Counted from the stretch's first letter, positions 35,562 to 44,426 are shown. The stretch is DNA of 51,520 nucleotides from Candidatus Nitrosopumilus sp. (GCA_013694585.1 JACDCB010000013.1:1-51520); one strand, 5' to 3'. Numbers and translations are program-made. Notes: generated by a model not told the origin, from the letters alone.

Positions 35562-36144
35562 AAATCATACCTCTTTTTTTACGAGACAACCACTGGTTTA
35601 AGTCAGACCAATATTCGGTAGAAGAAACTTCCAATTTATCAAGGATAGAATTGATTATTCGCAAAGAAATTAGCTCATAGATATTTTTTGCACCACTGGA
35701 TAGTATTAATTGATGCCTATATCTTTTACAGAGACCATAAAAATATTTCATATATGAAAACCATCTACCTATCTGTGAGATATCTAAGTATCTTAATTTT
35801 GAGACCAAAAATTCAAATCCAATATTCTTGCCTGATAATTTCTTCAAAAGATTCTTAGAATTAAAAAAATCATTTATTGTCAAGATATCTGTATTGCCAT
35901 ACGTATTATCAAGATTTCCAAGAAAATCTTGGTAGTACAGAAAAAATAAATCATTTTGCGTAGTAATGATACCTTGTTTAGTATTTTGTATCCTCAACAC
36001 TAGGGTGTCCTTTTCTTTAGCTAACAATCTATTGTCATAAATTCCCATTACATCTATGGAAAAGAATTTTTTTATGAACGATATAGTCTCGTGCGGAAAA
36101 GAAAAACCAACTGAGAGATCTATAATGTTTCTATTTTGGGTCAA
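35548..36144 (-). CDS. rnp3: RNase P protein component 3 (Rpp30)
   Basis: TIM-barrel protein subunit of RNase P, 198 residues, partner of Pop5. It is strongly diverged. What can be seen is an N-terminal IIDLSVGFSFPH, a central GFEFLVSKLRYLD and the C-terminal HQLILSSGAKNIYELISLR, which matches the Rpp30 signature (ILSSGA followed by LR). It is placed between COG1325 (11 bases) and pop5 (14-base overlap). Archaeal Rpp30 is usually 200-230 residues, so the length fits. The call leans on context as well as motifs. Confidence 0.75.
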   Translation of the reverse strand: MTQNRNIIDLSVGFSFPHETISFIKKFFSIDVMGIYDNRLLAKEKDTLVLRIQNTKQGIITTQNDLFFLYYQDFLGNLDNTYGNTDILTINDFFNSKNLLKKLSGKNIGFEFLVSKLRYLDISQIGRWFSYMKYFYGLCKRYRHQLILSSGAKNIYELISLRIINSILDKLEVSSTEYWSDLNQWLSRKKRGMIYDPL

Positions 36145-36155
36145 CAGAAATCAGT

Positions 36156-36545
36156 TTATTTTTCAAATTTTCCTTTCTTTTTGAATATCATTCTAACGGC
36201 ATCTGTATCAGAAAGGAGAAGAGTTCTTAAACAAAGTTTTTGTTTATCTAGACGAATATATACCGAGCCTTTTTCATCAAGGTTGTTTTTCAAATATTTA
36301 TCAAAGTCCTCAGATCCATAGTTAATTTTTAACTGGTTGCAAAGATCTACATATATGCGATCTATATCGGATGACGTTGTTATGTTTAGTCGTATTATTG
36401 GATTCTTCCAATGCCCCTCAGTTTTCACACACTCAATTGTCACTACATTGGCCGAGAGTTTAAAACATTCCAAAATGTGATTCAATATTTTGTTTTCATC
36501 CTCCGTTGCATGAACTAATATTGAGATATCCACGGATGAAAACAA
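36156..36545 (-). CDS. RNA-binding protein of the COG1325/PF01877 family (exosome-associated)
   Basis: Small RNA-binding-domain protein of 129 residues, originally predicted as an exosome component because its gene travels with exosome and RNase P genes. The pattern VHATEDENKILNHIL, GHWKNPIIRLNI and DEKGSVYIRLDKQKLCLRTLLL is that of the family (ATEDE, GHxGNPI, RLDKQ). It stands between eS1 (18 bases) and rnp3 (11 bases). Its biochemical role has not been settled in the literature I know. Confidence 0.85.
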   Translation of the reverse strand: MFSSVDISILVHATEDENKILNHILECFKLSANVVTIECVKTEGHWKNPIIRLNITTSSDIDRIYVDLCNQLKINYGSEDFDKYLKNNLDEKGSVYIRLDKQKLCLRTLLLSDTDAVRMIFKKKGKFEK

Positions 36546-36563
36546 TTCAAAAATGAAGATATA

Positions 36564-37307
36564 CTAAGTATCTTCTTCTTTTTCTAATTCTTCTTTGGGT
36601 ACGGTTACAACATCCTCCTCTGTAGAAACTTCAGAGTTAGCTTCTGTAACAGGAACTTCAGAGTTAGCTTCTGTAACAGGAACTTCTGAATCTATTTTTT
36701 CCTCATTGACATGGAGAGGAGATGAAATAAGCTTAGTTTTTCTTACACCCACATGACGGATACTGGCTACCTTCTTTGCAACATCCAGCATATCAGAACT
36801 CATTTTTCCCATAGTCACCTCTTTCACAAACTCATTAAGAGACAGTACAGGAATTTTTTCAGTCAATAATTTGGCCATAGATAGTCTGATTTCATGTTTT
36901 TTTGATGAATTTATTCTCCTCTGACTAAAAGCTGTGGCAGACACCCTAAAAACATAACCATCCGATGTTGTGAATTCGTCAACAAAATTTATCATAGAGC
37001 TGCCTCGTCGGATGAGACTCCGCAGAAACTCTTTTGCATATTCATGTCCCTTAAATATTGTAGAAGCCATTCCAGAATTAATCCTATCAATCTGAACAAA
37101 AATCTTAGTTTGATGTTGGGTTGGATCTTGCTTGAGCACATCATATAATGTATTTTCAATTACCCTTCCTTTTGCCTTATTAACATCGGAAATTGGGATA
37201 TAATTTAGAGGGACTTTGTCAAATGCGGGCGGAGCATTTACTATAATCCATTGTTTATCTCTCCATTTATCACGAACCCTGCCCCCTCGTCTGGAACCTT
37301 TTGCCAT
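36564..37307 (-). CDS. rps3ae: 30S ribosomal protein S3Ae (eS1)
   Basis: Archaeal/eukaryotic small-subunit protein at the mRNA exit side, 247 residues. Its family marks are RDKWRDKQWIIVNAPPAFDK, KIFVQIDRINSGMASTIFKGHEYAKEFLRSLIRRGSSMINFVDEF and FSQRRINSSKKHEIRLSM. The last 35 residues are an acidic tail with a nine-residue repeat (SEVPVTEAN) caused by a 27-base tandem duplication. A TATA box at 37331-37338 puts the transcript start at the ATG, so it is leaderless and first of the RNA-processing operon. Confidence 0.95.
   Translation of the reverse strand: MAKGSRRGGRVRDKWRDKQWIIVNAPPAFDKVPLNYIPISDVNKAKGRVIENTLYDVLKQDPTQHQTKIFVQIDRINSGMASTIFKGHEYAKEFLRSLIRRGSSMINFVDEFTTSDGYVFRVSATAFSQRRINSSKKHEIRLSMAKLLTEKIPVLSLNEFVKEVTMGKMSSDMLDVAKKVASIRHVGVRKTKLISSPLHVNEEKIDSEVPVTEANSEVPVTEANSEVSTEEDVVTVPKEELEKEEDT
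36627..36687. repeat. 27-base tandem repeat in the eS1 tail
   Basis: Two identical 27-base copies (36627-36653 and 36654-36680) and a partial third. In the coding strand they encode the nine-residue unit SEVPVTEAN. The perfect identity points to a recent duplication that keeps the reading frame. Confidence 0.9.
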
Positions 37308-37330
37308 ATGCAGGCAATCCTTGAATCCAA

Positions 37331-37338
37331 AATATAAG
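37331..37338 (-). promoter_or_regulatory. TATA box of rps3ae operon
   Basis: Minus-strand CTTATATT. Spacing gives a transcript start at about 37309, two bases before the ATG (37307), so the mRNA is predicted to be leaderless. Confidence 0.55.
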
Positions 37339-37578
37339 TTATACTAACTCTAAATAGTTGGGCAGTCATCTAATTCAGTTTAAGGCATATTTCAAATTAG
37401 TAGAAAAACGTATTTCAAAACTCAAAAATTGTATTCCGGATTCCGATTATCTGGTTGAAATGATCCCTTCGGGTACCTAAATGGCTCAGCAACTACAGCT
37501 GATTTTGTACTGCGAAATTACCCATGCGTTCACAAACAAATTAATAAACATGATAGAAAATATATATGACGAATTTCC

Positions 37579-39363
37579 ATGTCTCAAATCCCAAGTATAG
37601 GGTACGAAATTATGCATAAAACAATAGTTATTGCAATCCTTTCAATTACTATAATGTCGATTTTTGGTATTTCAATGATTTACACATATTCGTACGAAAC
37701 GGAGTCTACAAAGGAACACGAAATGACCAATCAAATTTTGGAATTTGAAAAGTGGAATTGCGGCATTGAGAGTCCACCAAACTCCAATTATTTCGTAACA
37801 GAATTTAAGGTACCAGAAGAATGTAGTATTCCCATAGCTATTACATATGATAAAACAGACAACAAAGTATGGTTTATTTCCACCCGGAATGGGACTTTAT
37901 TTGGATTTGATCCGTCTAAGCAGGTATTTGAATCATACAAAATACCTTTCTGGTATTCAAGAGATCTTCCTGCGGGCAACTCTTGGAGCTGGGACATAAA
38001 ACTAGATAATACAAATAGTAGCCTCTGGTTCACGGATGAAAAATTAAATTCATTGTGGAAGTTTGATAAAATAGAAAAGAAATTCTATAATTACCCCATT
38101 CCTTTTCATTCAGAGTTTTTTTCTACTTCTTATCCAATATCAATGGGATTTGAAAATAACAATAGCATGTATTTTGTCGGAATAAGGTCCCTCTCATTGT
38201 GGCATGGTCAAATAGACAAAATGATAAATGGAACCTCGGAAGGACTGAGAGAAATACCAATTCCGCTAAAGGATGTATTTCAAACTATTCCAACCTATGA
38301 AGTAGGTTTGGGGTCGTTGGCAGTCGATAATGAAAACAAAAGCATTTGGATTACAGCTCTAGCGTTTGGAAAAAAAGGTGTCCTAATCAAGTATAGCATA
38401 ACAGATAATAAATTTGATATCTTTGAATTACCTAAAAACATAAAATCTCCAACTGGTATAGCAGTGGATCCCCAGGGTAACGTCTGGATAACAGACCATG
38501 CCACTAGCTCTTTTTACAAAATCTCTCCACCAGAGAACTCCAATAACATAACTAGTCTAAACATAGAACAGGTTGTAACATCACCGCTTTCATCAAGAAT
38601 CATAGGAATTGATTATGACGATATTTCAAACAAATCGGTAAATCTACATAATAATACCTTACCCTATTGGATCAAGACCACCAAAGATAATTCGATTTGG
38701 ACTAATGAACACGTTGGAAACAAAATTGCCAGATTTGTCCCAGACAATGATACCTTAATTGAATATTGGATACCAACTCAAAATATACATTATTCTGCAT
38801 GCAATCCAATCAATAATAGCAATCAATGCGGTTATTCTAACATATTGCAGTTTGATGTATCAACAGAGTCCTCCAATGACTCGGCGGACATTGGATCGAA
38901 GGTTTGGTTTACAGAACAATCAGAAAATAAGATAGGTTTTATTGATTTAGATAAAATTATCCCTATATCTCTGTCCGTTAATCCCAAAGTAATCAGCCTA
39001 CGTAACGGTAATTACAGTACTGAAAGGATAGAACTGTCTGTTAGTAATATTGATCCAAGTTTAGACCTCCAAAAACAGATCCAAGGTTTCACCGATAATA
39101 GCACTATATCCTTCAAGCCAATAATATCAGGGACATTTGCACCAAATGGAGAATTACGGGGTCTACAGGTAACTTTTGATCCTGAAATTTTTGAAATTAA
39201 ATCTCACCACATAATAGAAAATAAAACAACCAACTTAGGGAGAATAGGTGTCACTCTAGTTGAAACCCAATACATACCCCCAGGAAACTACTCCTTGATG
39301 ATAGGACTTGAAGGCCAGGATTTTTCGATCTTAAAGAAAGTAAAACTAATTATATCAGATTGA
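37579..39363 (+). CDS. Secreted beta-propeller protein (virginiamycin B lyase-like)
   Basis: A 594-residue extracellular protein with an N-terminal hydrophobic signal or anchor (TIVIAILSITIMSIFGISMIY). Repeated propeller blades (about 85-460) show the Vgb/NHL pattern, for example GIAVDPQGNVWITDHATSSFYKI, NSSLWFTDEKLNSLWKFD and KVWFTEQSENKIGFIDLD. The C-terminal 130 residues form a beta-sandwich-like part. It is rich in N-x-S/T sequons. Real Vgb lyases open streptogramin rings, but in archaea such propellers are more often binding or surface proteins; no activity is claimed. The ATG at 37612 is an alternative start that gives a more regular signal peptide. Confidence 0.8.
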   Translation: MSQIPSIGYEIMHKTIVIAILSITIMSIFGISMIYTYSYETESTKEHEMTNQILEFEKWNCGIESPPNSNYFVTEFKVPEECSIPIAITYDKTDNKVWFISTRNGTLFGFDPSKQVFESYKIPFWYSRDLPAGNSWSWDIKLDNTNSSLWFTDEKLNSLWKFDKIEKKFYNYPIPFHSEFFSTSYPISMGFENNNSMYFVGIRSLSLWHGQIDKMINGTSEGLREIPIPLKDVFQTIPTYEVGLGSLAVDNENKSIWITALAFGKKGVLIKYSITDNKFDIFELPKNIKSPTGIAVDPQGNVWITDHATSSFYKISPPENSNNITSLNIEQVVTSPLSSRIIGIDYDDISNKSVNLHNNTLPYWIKTTKDNSIWTNEHVGNKIARFVPDNDTLIEYWIPTQNIHYSACNPINNSNQCGYSNILQFDVSTESSNDSADIGSKVWFTEQSENKIGFIDLDKIIPISLSVNPKVISLRNGNYSTERIELSVSNIDPSLDLQKQIQGFTDNSTISFKPIISGTFAPNGELRGLQVTFDPEIFEIKSHHIIENKTTNLGRIGVTLVETQYIPPGNYSLMIGLEGQDFSILKKVKLIISD

Positions 39364-39393
39364 CAACCTTACCCCCATTTCCCTATGGAAAAT

Positions 39394-40737
39394 TTAAGTG
39401 TCAGCTGCACATCTAAAACCTGAAAAAAGTATCCTTTCATGAGGCTTGAAGTAGTTTCTGTAGCTATTACGTATTTGTTCGTTTGGAGTGGCAAAGCTTC
39501 CGCCACGAAGTACCTTTTGATTAACCGCCCATTTATCGGTATACTCCTCAAACCTGGATTGAAAACCAGGATACAACACGTATTCAGAAGAAGTCCATTC
39601 CCACACATCACCCATCATTTGATAGCACCCATAGTGACTCTTGCCCTTTGGGTAGCAACCTGCTTCAGTAGGATGCCATATATAAGAATCAAGAAGATTG
39701 GCGTGTTCATTTGTCATGGGAGTATTACCCCAAGGATAAATTGTTTTAGAATTAGAATTGCTATCCCACGAAGCAGCTTTTTCCCATTCGGCCTCAGTAG
39801 GCAACCTCTTTTTGGCCCATTTACAAAAAGCATCTGCCTCATAATAACTCAAATTCACGACTGGTTCATCCATTCTAATTTCCCGAGTACCTCGAAAATC
39901 CTTTTTGTTCCATTTATTATTGTCTTTGTCCAATACCCAGTAAAGCGGTGAATTCCAATTTTCAGACAATACCATTTCCCAACCATCCGCCAACCAATAT
40001 CGGTAATTTTGATATCCACCTGCTTCAATAAACTCAATAAATTCCCGGTTTGTAACTAATCTATTATCAATCTTGTAATTATTCAAATATACCTTGTTTT
40101 CTGGTAACTCATTATCGTAACAAAATTCTTCACCATTATAGCCTAGCAAGAATAAACCCCCATCAATACGTATCATTTCTTTTGGAACGTGATACATGAC
40201 AAAAGGGCTAATAGATTTCCTTGGAACATAGTTATCTGAGTCGTCAAGAAATCGATTATAATAGTACTGAAAATCATAAATCATCAGCTCCTGATGTTGT
40301 CTTTCATGATTAAATGCGGTATAAATGTCTAAAGTCAATTCATCTGAATAGTCTTTTGTGTCATTAGTCGTCAATTTTATAAAGTCTACAAATAGTTTCT
40401 CTATTTCCTTCCTATACTTGATGGTTTGCATAACGGTAGGTCGAGGATACCTCCCTCTATCACTTTTCTTGAGAATAGAACCATATTTTTGATAATAAGA
40501 ATTCAAATAAGAGAGGTTATAATCGTCATCATAGCTGTTATAGCTTTTAGAATATTTCTCTAATATTTTGTGAAAAAACCAGGTCACGTGTGCTATGTGC
40601 CAATTAGGCGGGCTTCCAAAATCGCTCGACTGCATCACTGCATCCTCAATATCCAAAGGAGAAAATAATTCCAATGTCTTATTTCTCACATCCATGAACT
40701 CCTTGATCAACCCTTCAATTTGCAATGAGGTTTGCAT
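39394..40737 (-). CDS. egtB: EgtB-like iron-dependent sulfoxide synthase (ergothioneine-type)
   Basis: Probable non-heme iron enzyme coupling a thiol to hercynine (trimethylhistidine) with oxygen; 447 residues. The N-terminal DinB-like part has WHIAH (46-50) and the iron motif HERQHQE (His144-x3-His148-x-Glu150). From about 195 a formylglycine-generating-enzyme/sulfatase-modifying domain follows (IDGGLFLLGYNGEEF, RLPTEAEWEKAA, GDVWEWTSSEY, LRGGSF, GFRCAAD). The methyltransferase domain of OvoA is absent. The partner EgtD is not in this window. The family is mostly bacterial, so transfer is likely. Whether it makes ergothioneine or a related thiol is open. Confidence 0.85.
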   Translation of the reverse strand: MQTSLQIEGLIKEFMDVRNKTLELFSPLDIEDAVMQSSDFGSPPNWHIAHVTWFFHKILEKYSKSYNSYDDDYNLSYLNSYYQKYGSILKKSDRGRYPRPTVMQTIKYRKEIEKLFVDFIKLTTNDTKDYSDELTLDIYTAFNHERQHQELMIYDFQYYYNRFLDDSDNYVPRKSISPFVMYHVPKEMIRIDGGLFLLGYNGEEFCYDNELPENKVYLNNYKIDNRLVTNREFIEFIEAGGYQNYRYWLADGWEMVLSENWNSPLYWVLDKDNNKWNKKDFRGTREIRMDEPVVNLSYYEADAFCKWAKKRLPTEAEWEKAASWDSNSNSKTIYPWGNTPMTNEHANLLDSYIWHPTEAGCYPKGKSHYGCYQMMGDVWEWTSSEYVLYPGFQSRFEEYTDKWAVNQKVLRGGSFATPNEQIRNSYRNYFKPHERILFSGFRCAADT

Positions 40738-40820
40738 ACAGTATTTTATTAAATAAAAAAGTATTTTAACATAATTTATCTATTTCTGCGATTTCAGAAT
40801 ATCAAAGTTGAAATATGCAA

Positions 40821-40830
40821 TAATATTATA
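40821..40830 (+). promoter_or_regulatory. TATA box of the TRAM protein gene
   Basis: TAATATTATA; spacing predicts a transcript start at about 40850, at the TTG start codon (40849). This supports leaderless translation from TTG. Confidence 0.5.
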
Positions 40831-40848
40831 GTAGTGTACTGATATAGA

Positions 40849-41193
40849 TTGGAAAACAGTGAATCACAACCATCAGGAATAGAACAAATTTCACAAGGTG
40901 ACAACGGTCAAAGAAGATTTCCCAATAGGAGAAATGAAAATGGAGGCGGTAATGACAGTGGAGGCGGTAGCTACAACAGATTTTTTAAGCCATCCCCAGT
41001 AAATGCAGGAGAAGAACATGAAGTAGATATAGAATCCATGAGTAAAAGAGGAGATGCAGGTGTAGGAAGGATTCAAGGATTAGTTATTTTCGTTCCGAAT
41101 ACGAAAGTAGGAGACAAAGTTAAAGTTAAGATTACTCGAGTAGGAAGAGGTTATGCTACAGCAGATTTGGTAGAAGCTAAACCTGAAGAATAA
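40849..41193 (+). CDS. TRAM-domain RNA-binding protein
   Basis: A 114-residue protein with a disordered, Gly/Asn/Arg-rich N-terminus (FPNRRNENGGGNDSGGGS). The C-terminal TRAM domain (about 50-110) has EVDIESMSKRGDAGVGRIQG and VIFVPNTKVGDKVKVKITRVGRGYATADLV. Free-standing TRAM proteins in archaea bind RNA and have been proposed to act as RNA chaperones, similar to cold-shock proteins. The start is TTG: no upstream ATG exists and the TATA box spacing puts the mRNA start there. A T-rich tract follows the stop. Confidence 0.92.
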   Translation: MENSESQPSGIEQISQGDNGQRRFPNRRNENGGGNDSGGGSYNRFFKPSPVNAGEEHEVDIESMSKRGDAGVGRIQGLVIFVPNTKVGDKVKVKITRVGRGYATADLVEAKPEE

Positions 41194-41235
41194 CCTTAAA
41201 AAACTTTTCTAGTTTTTTTCACAATTTTCTCAATT

Positions 41236-41245
41236 ATTTATAAAT
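41236..41245 (+). promoter_or_regulatory. TATA box of the glycerol-1-phosphate dehydrogenase gene
   Basis: TTTATAAATA. The predicted transcript start, about 41266, lies after the first in-frame ATG (41248) and six bases before the second (41272), which favours the shorter protein. Confidence 0.55.
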
Positions 41246-41271
41246 AAATGAGTTACCGTTTGACTCATGTA

Positions 41272-42321
41272 ATGCAGTTACCTAGAAAGGTAATAATAGG
41301 AAATAATATTTTAAAGGATTCAGGAGAGTTCATCAAAGATAGTGATCAGAATGTTAATAAAATCGCAATCATAACTGGTAAAAATGTCAAAAATAAAATA
41401 GCAGGAATTATAGAAAACAGCTTAACTGAAAGCAATCTCCAATTTGAATGGATAATTGCAAAAGAAGCATCATTTCAACAAGTCGACTCGATTACAAATC
41501 TGCTAAAGGATAGGAACATTTCCATCATCATGGGTTTGGGAGGAGGTAGATGTATAGACCTAGGAAAAATGATAGCCAACAGGTTGAAAATATCGTTCGT
41601 CAGTATTCCCACATCAGCCTCACATGATGGAATCTCTAGTCCTTTTGTTTCGCTTAAAGGAAATGATAGACCTTATTCTATAAAGGCGGATACCCCTATA
41701 GAGATCATTGGAGATTTAGACATCATTTCAAATGCCCCTTATAGGCTAATTGCCAGTGGATGTGGAGATTTAATTGCAAAGACAACCGCCGTAAAAGACT
41801 GGGAGTTAGCAAGGGATTATAATAACGAGTACTATGGCGAATATGCAGCAAAGTTGGCCTACTTAGGGTCAAGAATGATTATAGATATATCAAAGAAAAT
41901 TATAAAAAATCAAATTACTATTCAAGTAACAAGGACTATTGTTGAAGGATTAATAAGTTCAGGTGTAGCAGCCGGTATAGCTGGAAGTAGCAGACCGTGC
42001 TCAGGGTCAGAGCATCTCTTTAGCCATGCACTAGAATACATAACTGAAAATAAATGTGGATTACATGGTGAAAGGGTAGGGATTGGAACCATAATTATGT
42101 CTAAATTGCATAATTTAGATTGGTTGGAAATTAGAGAAGCCCTGAAAAGAATTGGTGCCCCCACAACTTCTAAGGAAATAAATGTAGATAAAGATCAACT
42201 AGTAGAAGCTTTATTGCTCGCAAAGAAAATCCGACCTGAAAGGTACACCATCTTAAATAGGCTTGATCTTAGTCCGTCAAAATATCAAGACATTCTGGAT
42301 GAGTTAGGGATCCTAGATTGA
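41272..42321 (+). CDS. egsA: Glycerol-1-phosphate dehydrogenase [NAD(P)+]
   Basis: Makes sn-glycerol-1-phosphate from dihydroxyacetone phosphate, the step that sets archaeal lipid stereochemistry; 349 residues. It starts MQLPRKVIIGNNIL as in other G1PDHs. It has GLGGGRCIDLGKMIA for the dinucleotide, IPTSASHDGISSP for the substrate, and zinc ligands Asp166 (GCGD), His248 (SGSEHLFSH) and His265 (GLHGERV). The frame is open to an ATG at 41248, but the TATA box at 41236-41245 is too close to it, so the ATG at 41272 is chosen. Convergent with the FKBP gene. Confidence 0.95.
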   Translation: MQLPRKVIIGNNILKDSGEFIKDSDQNVNKIAIITGKNVKNKIAGIIENSLTESNLQFEWIIAKEASFQQVDSITNLLKDRNISIIMGLGGGRCIDLGKMIANRLKISFVSIPTSASHDGISSPFVSLKGNDRPYSIKADTPIEIIGDLDIISNAPYRLIASGCGDLIAKTTAVKDWELARDYNNEYYGEYAAKLAYLGSRMIIDISKKIIKNQITIQVTRTIVEGLISSGVAAGIAGSSRPCSGSEHLFSHALEYITENKCGLHGERVGIGTIIMSKLHNLDWLEIREALKRIGAPTTSKEINVDKDQLVEALLLAKKIRPERYTILNRLDLSPSKYQDILDELGILD

Positions 42322-42361
42322 AAAAACAGATCTGTATTGCGGAACAACCACAAAAATAAAG

Positions 42362-43201
42362 TTAGGATTTTTCCTTTTTAGATTTAGGACGGACCTCTGT
42401 TGATTTGCCCTCGATCTTTGAATCCTCTTTTTTATCCTTTTCATCCTTATCATTACTAGTATCTTTGTCTGGACCAGAATCTGTATTTTTTGCTTCTGAG
42501 GGTTTTTCAGCGTCTGAAACAGAATTGGTGTACTTCTCCAAAAACACTAGAGATTTCAAGGACGGAATAAATTTGAAAATATCTGTAGATATTCCTCTTT
42601 TGATAATTTGAATTCCCTCTATCAAGAATGTATTTTCAGGAAGAGATATTTCTAAATCAGATTCTTTAGTTTCATATTTAACTTCCGTCAAATCTATTGG
42701 CAAACGTCGACTAATCAAGTTTGAAATTTTTTCATTGTCATCATCCAGTTTTTTTACAATATTTGCAGAATAGACGAGAGTCCTTCCGGCATACTTGTGG
42801 TTAAAATCAACTTGAACTCGTCCAGATCCGATAAAACGTATAATTCCAATTCGATCATCTAATTCTATTACATCTCCGATACTTACTTCGTTTGCTTTTT
42901 CACCTAGTTTGCGTAATGGGATCATTCGGACTTTAGAAGGATCTCGTTCACCAAATGCCTTTTCAGGTGGAATTTCAATATTTAACGGTGTATCGATACT
43001 GGACTCTAGTAATGCCTCATCCAAGCCTTTTAGTACCCAGCCTTCTCCCACACCCAATAAACGCGGTTCATATTTTTTATTTGGATCATAGTCGGGGTTA
43101 TTTTTAACATCATCCGCTCTAGTTGTCTCAAAAATCTCATTAGTATCTTTAATCTTAGCAGTATAATCAAGTAGAATAAGAGAACCTTTTTCCAATGTCA
43201 T
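42362..43201 (-). CDS. FKBP-type peptidyl-prolyl isomerase (SlyD-like, long C-terminal tail)
   Basis: Folding catalyst or chaperone of 279 residues. The N-terminal FKBP part has GSLILLDYTAKIKDTNEIFETT, GEGWVLKGLDEALLES and NIEIPPEKAFGERDPS. An insert-in-flap region and the closing VQVDFNHKYAGRTLVYSANIVK follow, as in archaeal long-type FKBPs. After an extra domain (about 165-235) comes a 45-residue, highly charged Lys/Asp/Glu tail that is probably disordered. It is cytosolic, monocistronic and convergent with egsA. Confidence 0.92.
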   Translation of the reverse strand: MTLEKGSLILLDYTAKIKDTNEIFETTRADDVKNNPDYDPNKKYEPRLLGVGEGWVLKGLDEALLESSIDTPLNIEIPPEKAFGERDPSKVRMIPLRKLGEKANEVSIGDVIELDDRIGIIRFIGSGRVQVDFNHKYAGRTLVYSANIVKKLDDDNEKISNLISRRLPIDLTEVKYETKESDLEISLPENTFLIEGIQIIKRGISTDIFKFIPSLKSLVFLEKYTNSVSDAEKPSEAKNTDSGPDKDTSNDKDEKDKKEDSKIEGKSTEVRPKSKKEKS

Positions 43202-43259
43202 AAAATTCGCTATTAATTTTCCCTATATTAAGTTTGACAATAAAACAAAAAGGATAGTT

Positions 43260-44393
43260 TTATAATTTTGCAATAGCTTTGTTGATGGCACCTGACGGAA
43301 CATCGAAGTCCATCATTCTCAATGCAGACTCTATGGCAGATAATGTCCTGACTACATGATATTTATTAACTTCCCCCATTGATCCGATTCTAAAAACTTT
43401 TCCTTTGAGATTTCCAAACCCACCTGCGATTAGAATCTTAAACTCATTAGACAATAGATCTCTGAATTTCTTGTCGTCTATCCCAGGTAGATAGTTAACA
43501 GCGAGAACGACGTTACTGCGTGCATCAAGTTTTGCGTAGGGAGTCAATCCCATCGCTCCCAAACCTTCATAGAAGGCATCTGCACACCTTTTATGTCGCT
43601 CAATCCTATTTGCTAACCCCTCCTCAAAGATCAGATTAAGGGCTTCGTCATAAGCATAACACAACGGTAATGCAGGAGTAAAAGGTGTTTCATAATGTTC
43701 CTGATAATATTTGAAATATCTTTTGAGGTTAAAATAGAGAATCGGTGCAGAATTCTCCTGTATGTACTTCTTAGCCTTTGAACTTACTGAAATCGGCGAA
43801 ACTCCAGGAGGTGCAGCTATAGCCTTTTGAGACGCTGTAACGCATAAATCGATATTCCACTTATCCACTGGCAATTCATCCCCACCTAATATAGATACCG
43901 AATCTGCAATGAAGAAACAATCTTTTCTGGAGCACAAGTCACCTAACTTGTCCATATACCTAATTGTCGTTCCTGTCGAAGTTTCATTGTAAACTGCATA
44001 TAATGCTTTGATATCCTTATGTTCGTCAAAAACTTGTTCGAATTTTTCGAATGGAGGGTTCTCACCAAATGGCGATTCAATTCTTATGGATTTCCCTCCC
44101 CAACTATCAATTAAATCTGCTAATCTTGTACTAAATTCACCGTTTACAGGAATCACCACCTTGTCATCTTTTTTTATAAGGTTTACTACTGATGCCTCTA
44201 CTGCACCAGTACCAGATGAAGATAATAAAACTATATCACTTTGTGTCTGAAATAGCTTTTGAGTTTTTTCTATTATTGATCTATACAATATTCTAAAATC
44301 TTCACTTCTATGATTAATTATAGGAGCTAACATAGCATTCATGACTCTGTTGGGAACATTGGTCGGTCCTGGCAACATTACTAGATATTCCAT
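43260..44393 (-). CDS. Class V aminotransferase (alanine-glyoxylate/serine-pyruvate type)
   Basis: PLP-dependent aminotransferase, about 377 residues. The N-terminus reads LVMLPGPTNVPNRVMNAML, then INHRSEDFR. LLSSSGTGAVEASVVNL binds the cofactor phosphate, ADSVSILGGDELPVDKW holds the aspartate for the pyridine nitrogen, and the Schiff-base lysine lies in TASQKAIAAPPG (Lys194 counted from the longer start). This fits archaeal serine-pyruvate or alanine-glyoxylate transaminases; the amino donor is not certain. The frame can also start at TTG 44405, which would be leaderless. It is divergent from the M24 peptidase gene, sharing a 68-80-base promoter region. Confidence 0.9.
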   Translation of the reverse strand: MEYLVMLPGPTNVPNRVMNAMLAPIINHRSEDFRILYRSIIEKTQKLFQTQSDIVLLSSSGTGAVEASVVNLIKKDDKVVIPVNGEFSTRLADLIDSWGGKSIRIESPFGENPPFEKFEQVFDEHKDIKALYAVYNETSTGTTIRYMDKLGDLCSRKDCFFIADSVSILGGDELPVDKWNIDLCVTASQKAIAAPPGVSPISVSSKAKKYIQENSAPILYFNLKRYFKYYQEHYETPFTPALPLCYAYDEALNLIFEEGLANRIERHKRCADAFYEGLGAMGLTPYAKLDARSNVVLAVNYLPGIDDKKFRDLLSNEFKILIAGGFGNLKGKVFRIGSMGEVNKYHVVRTLSAIESALRMMDFDVPSGAINKAIAKL

Positions 44394-44426
44394 GGCAACT
44401 TTCAAAATTACAGGAAGCCTACCCGT

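Noticed and set aside
37579-39363. Antibiotic (streptogramin) resistance gene
   Set aside because: Only the propeller repeat resembles virginiamycin B lyase; the protein is longer and secreted, and an activity cannot be claimed from the fold.
39439-39951. Plus-strand 170-codon open frame opposite egtB
   Set aside because: It lies wholly antisense to the well-supported egtB gene and has no family pattern, ribosome-binding site or promoter.
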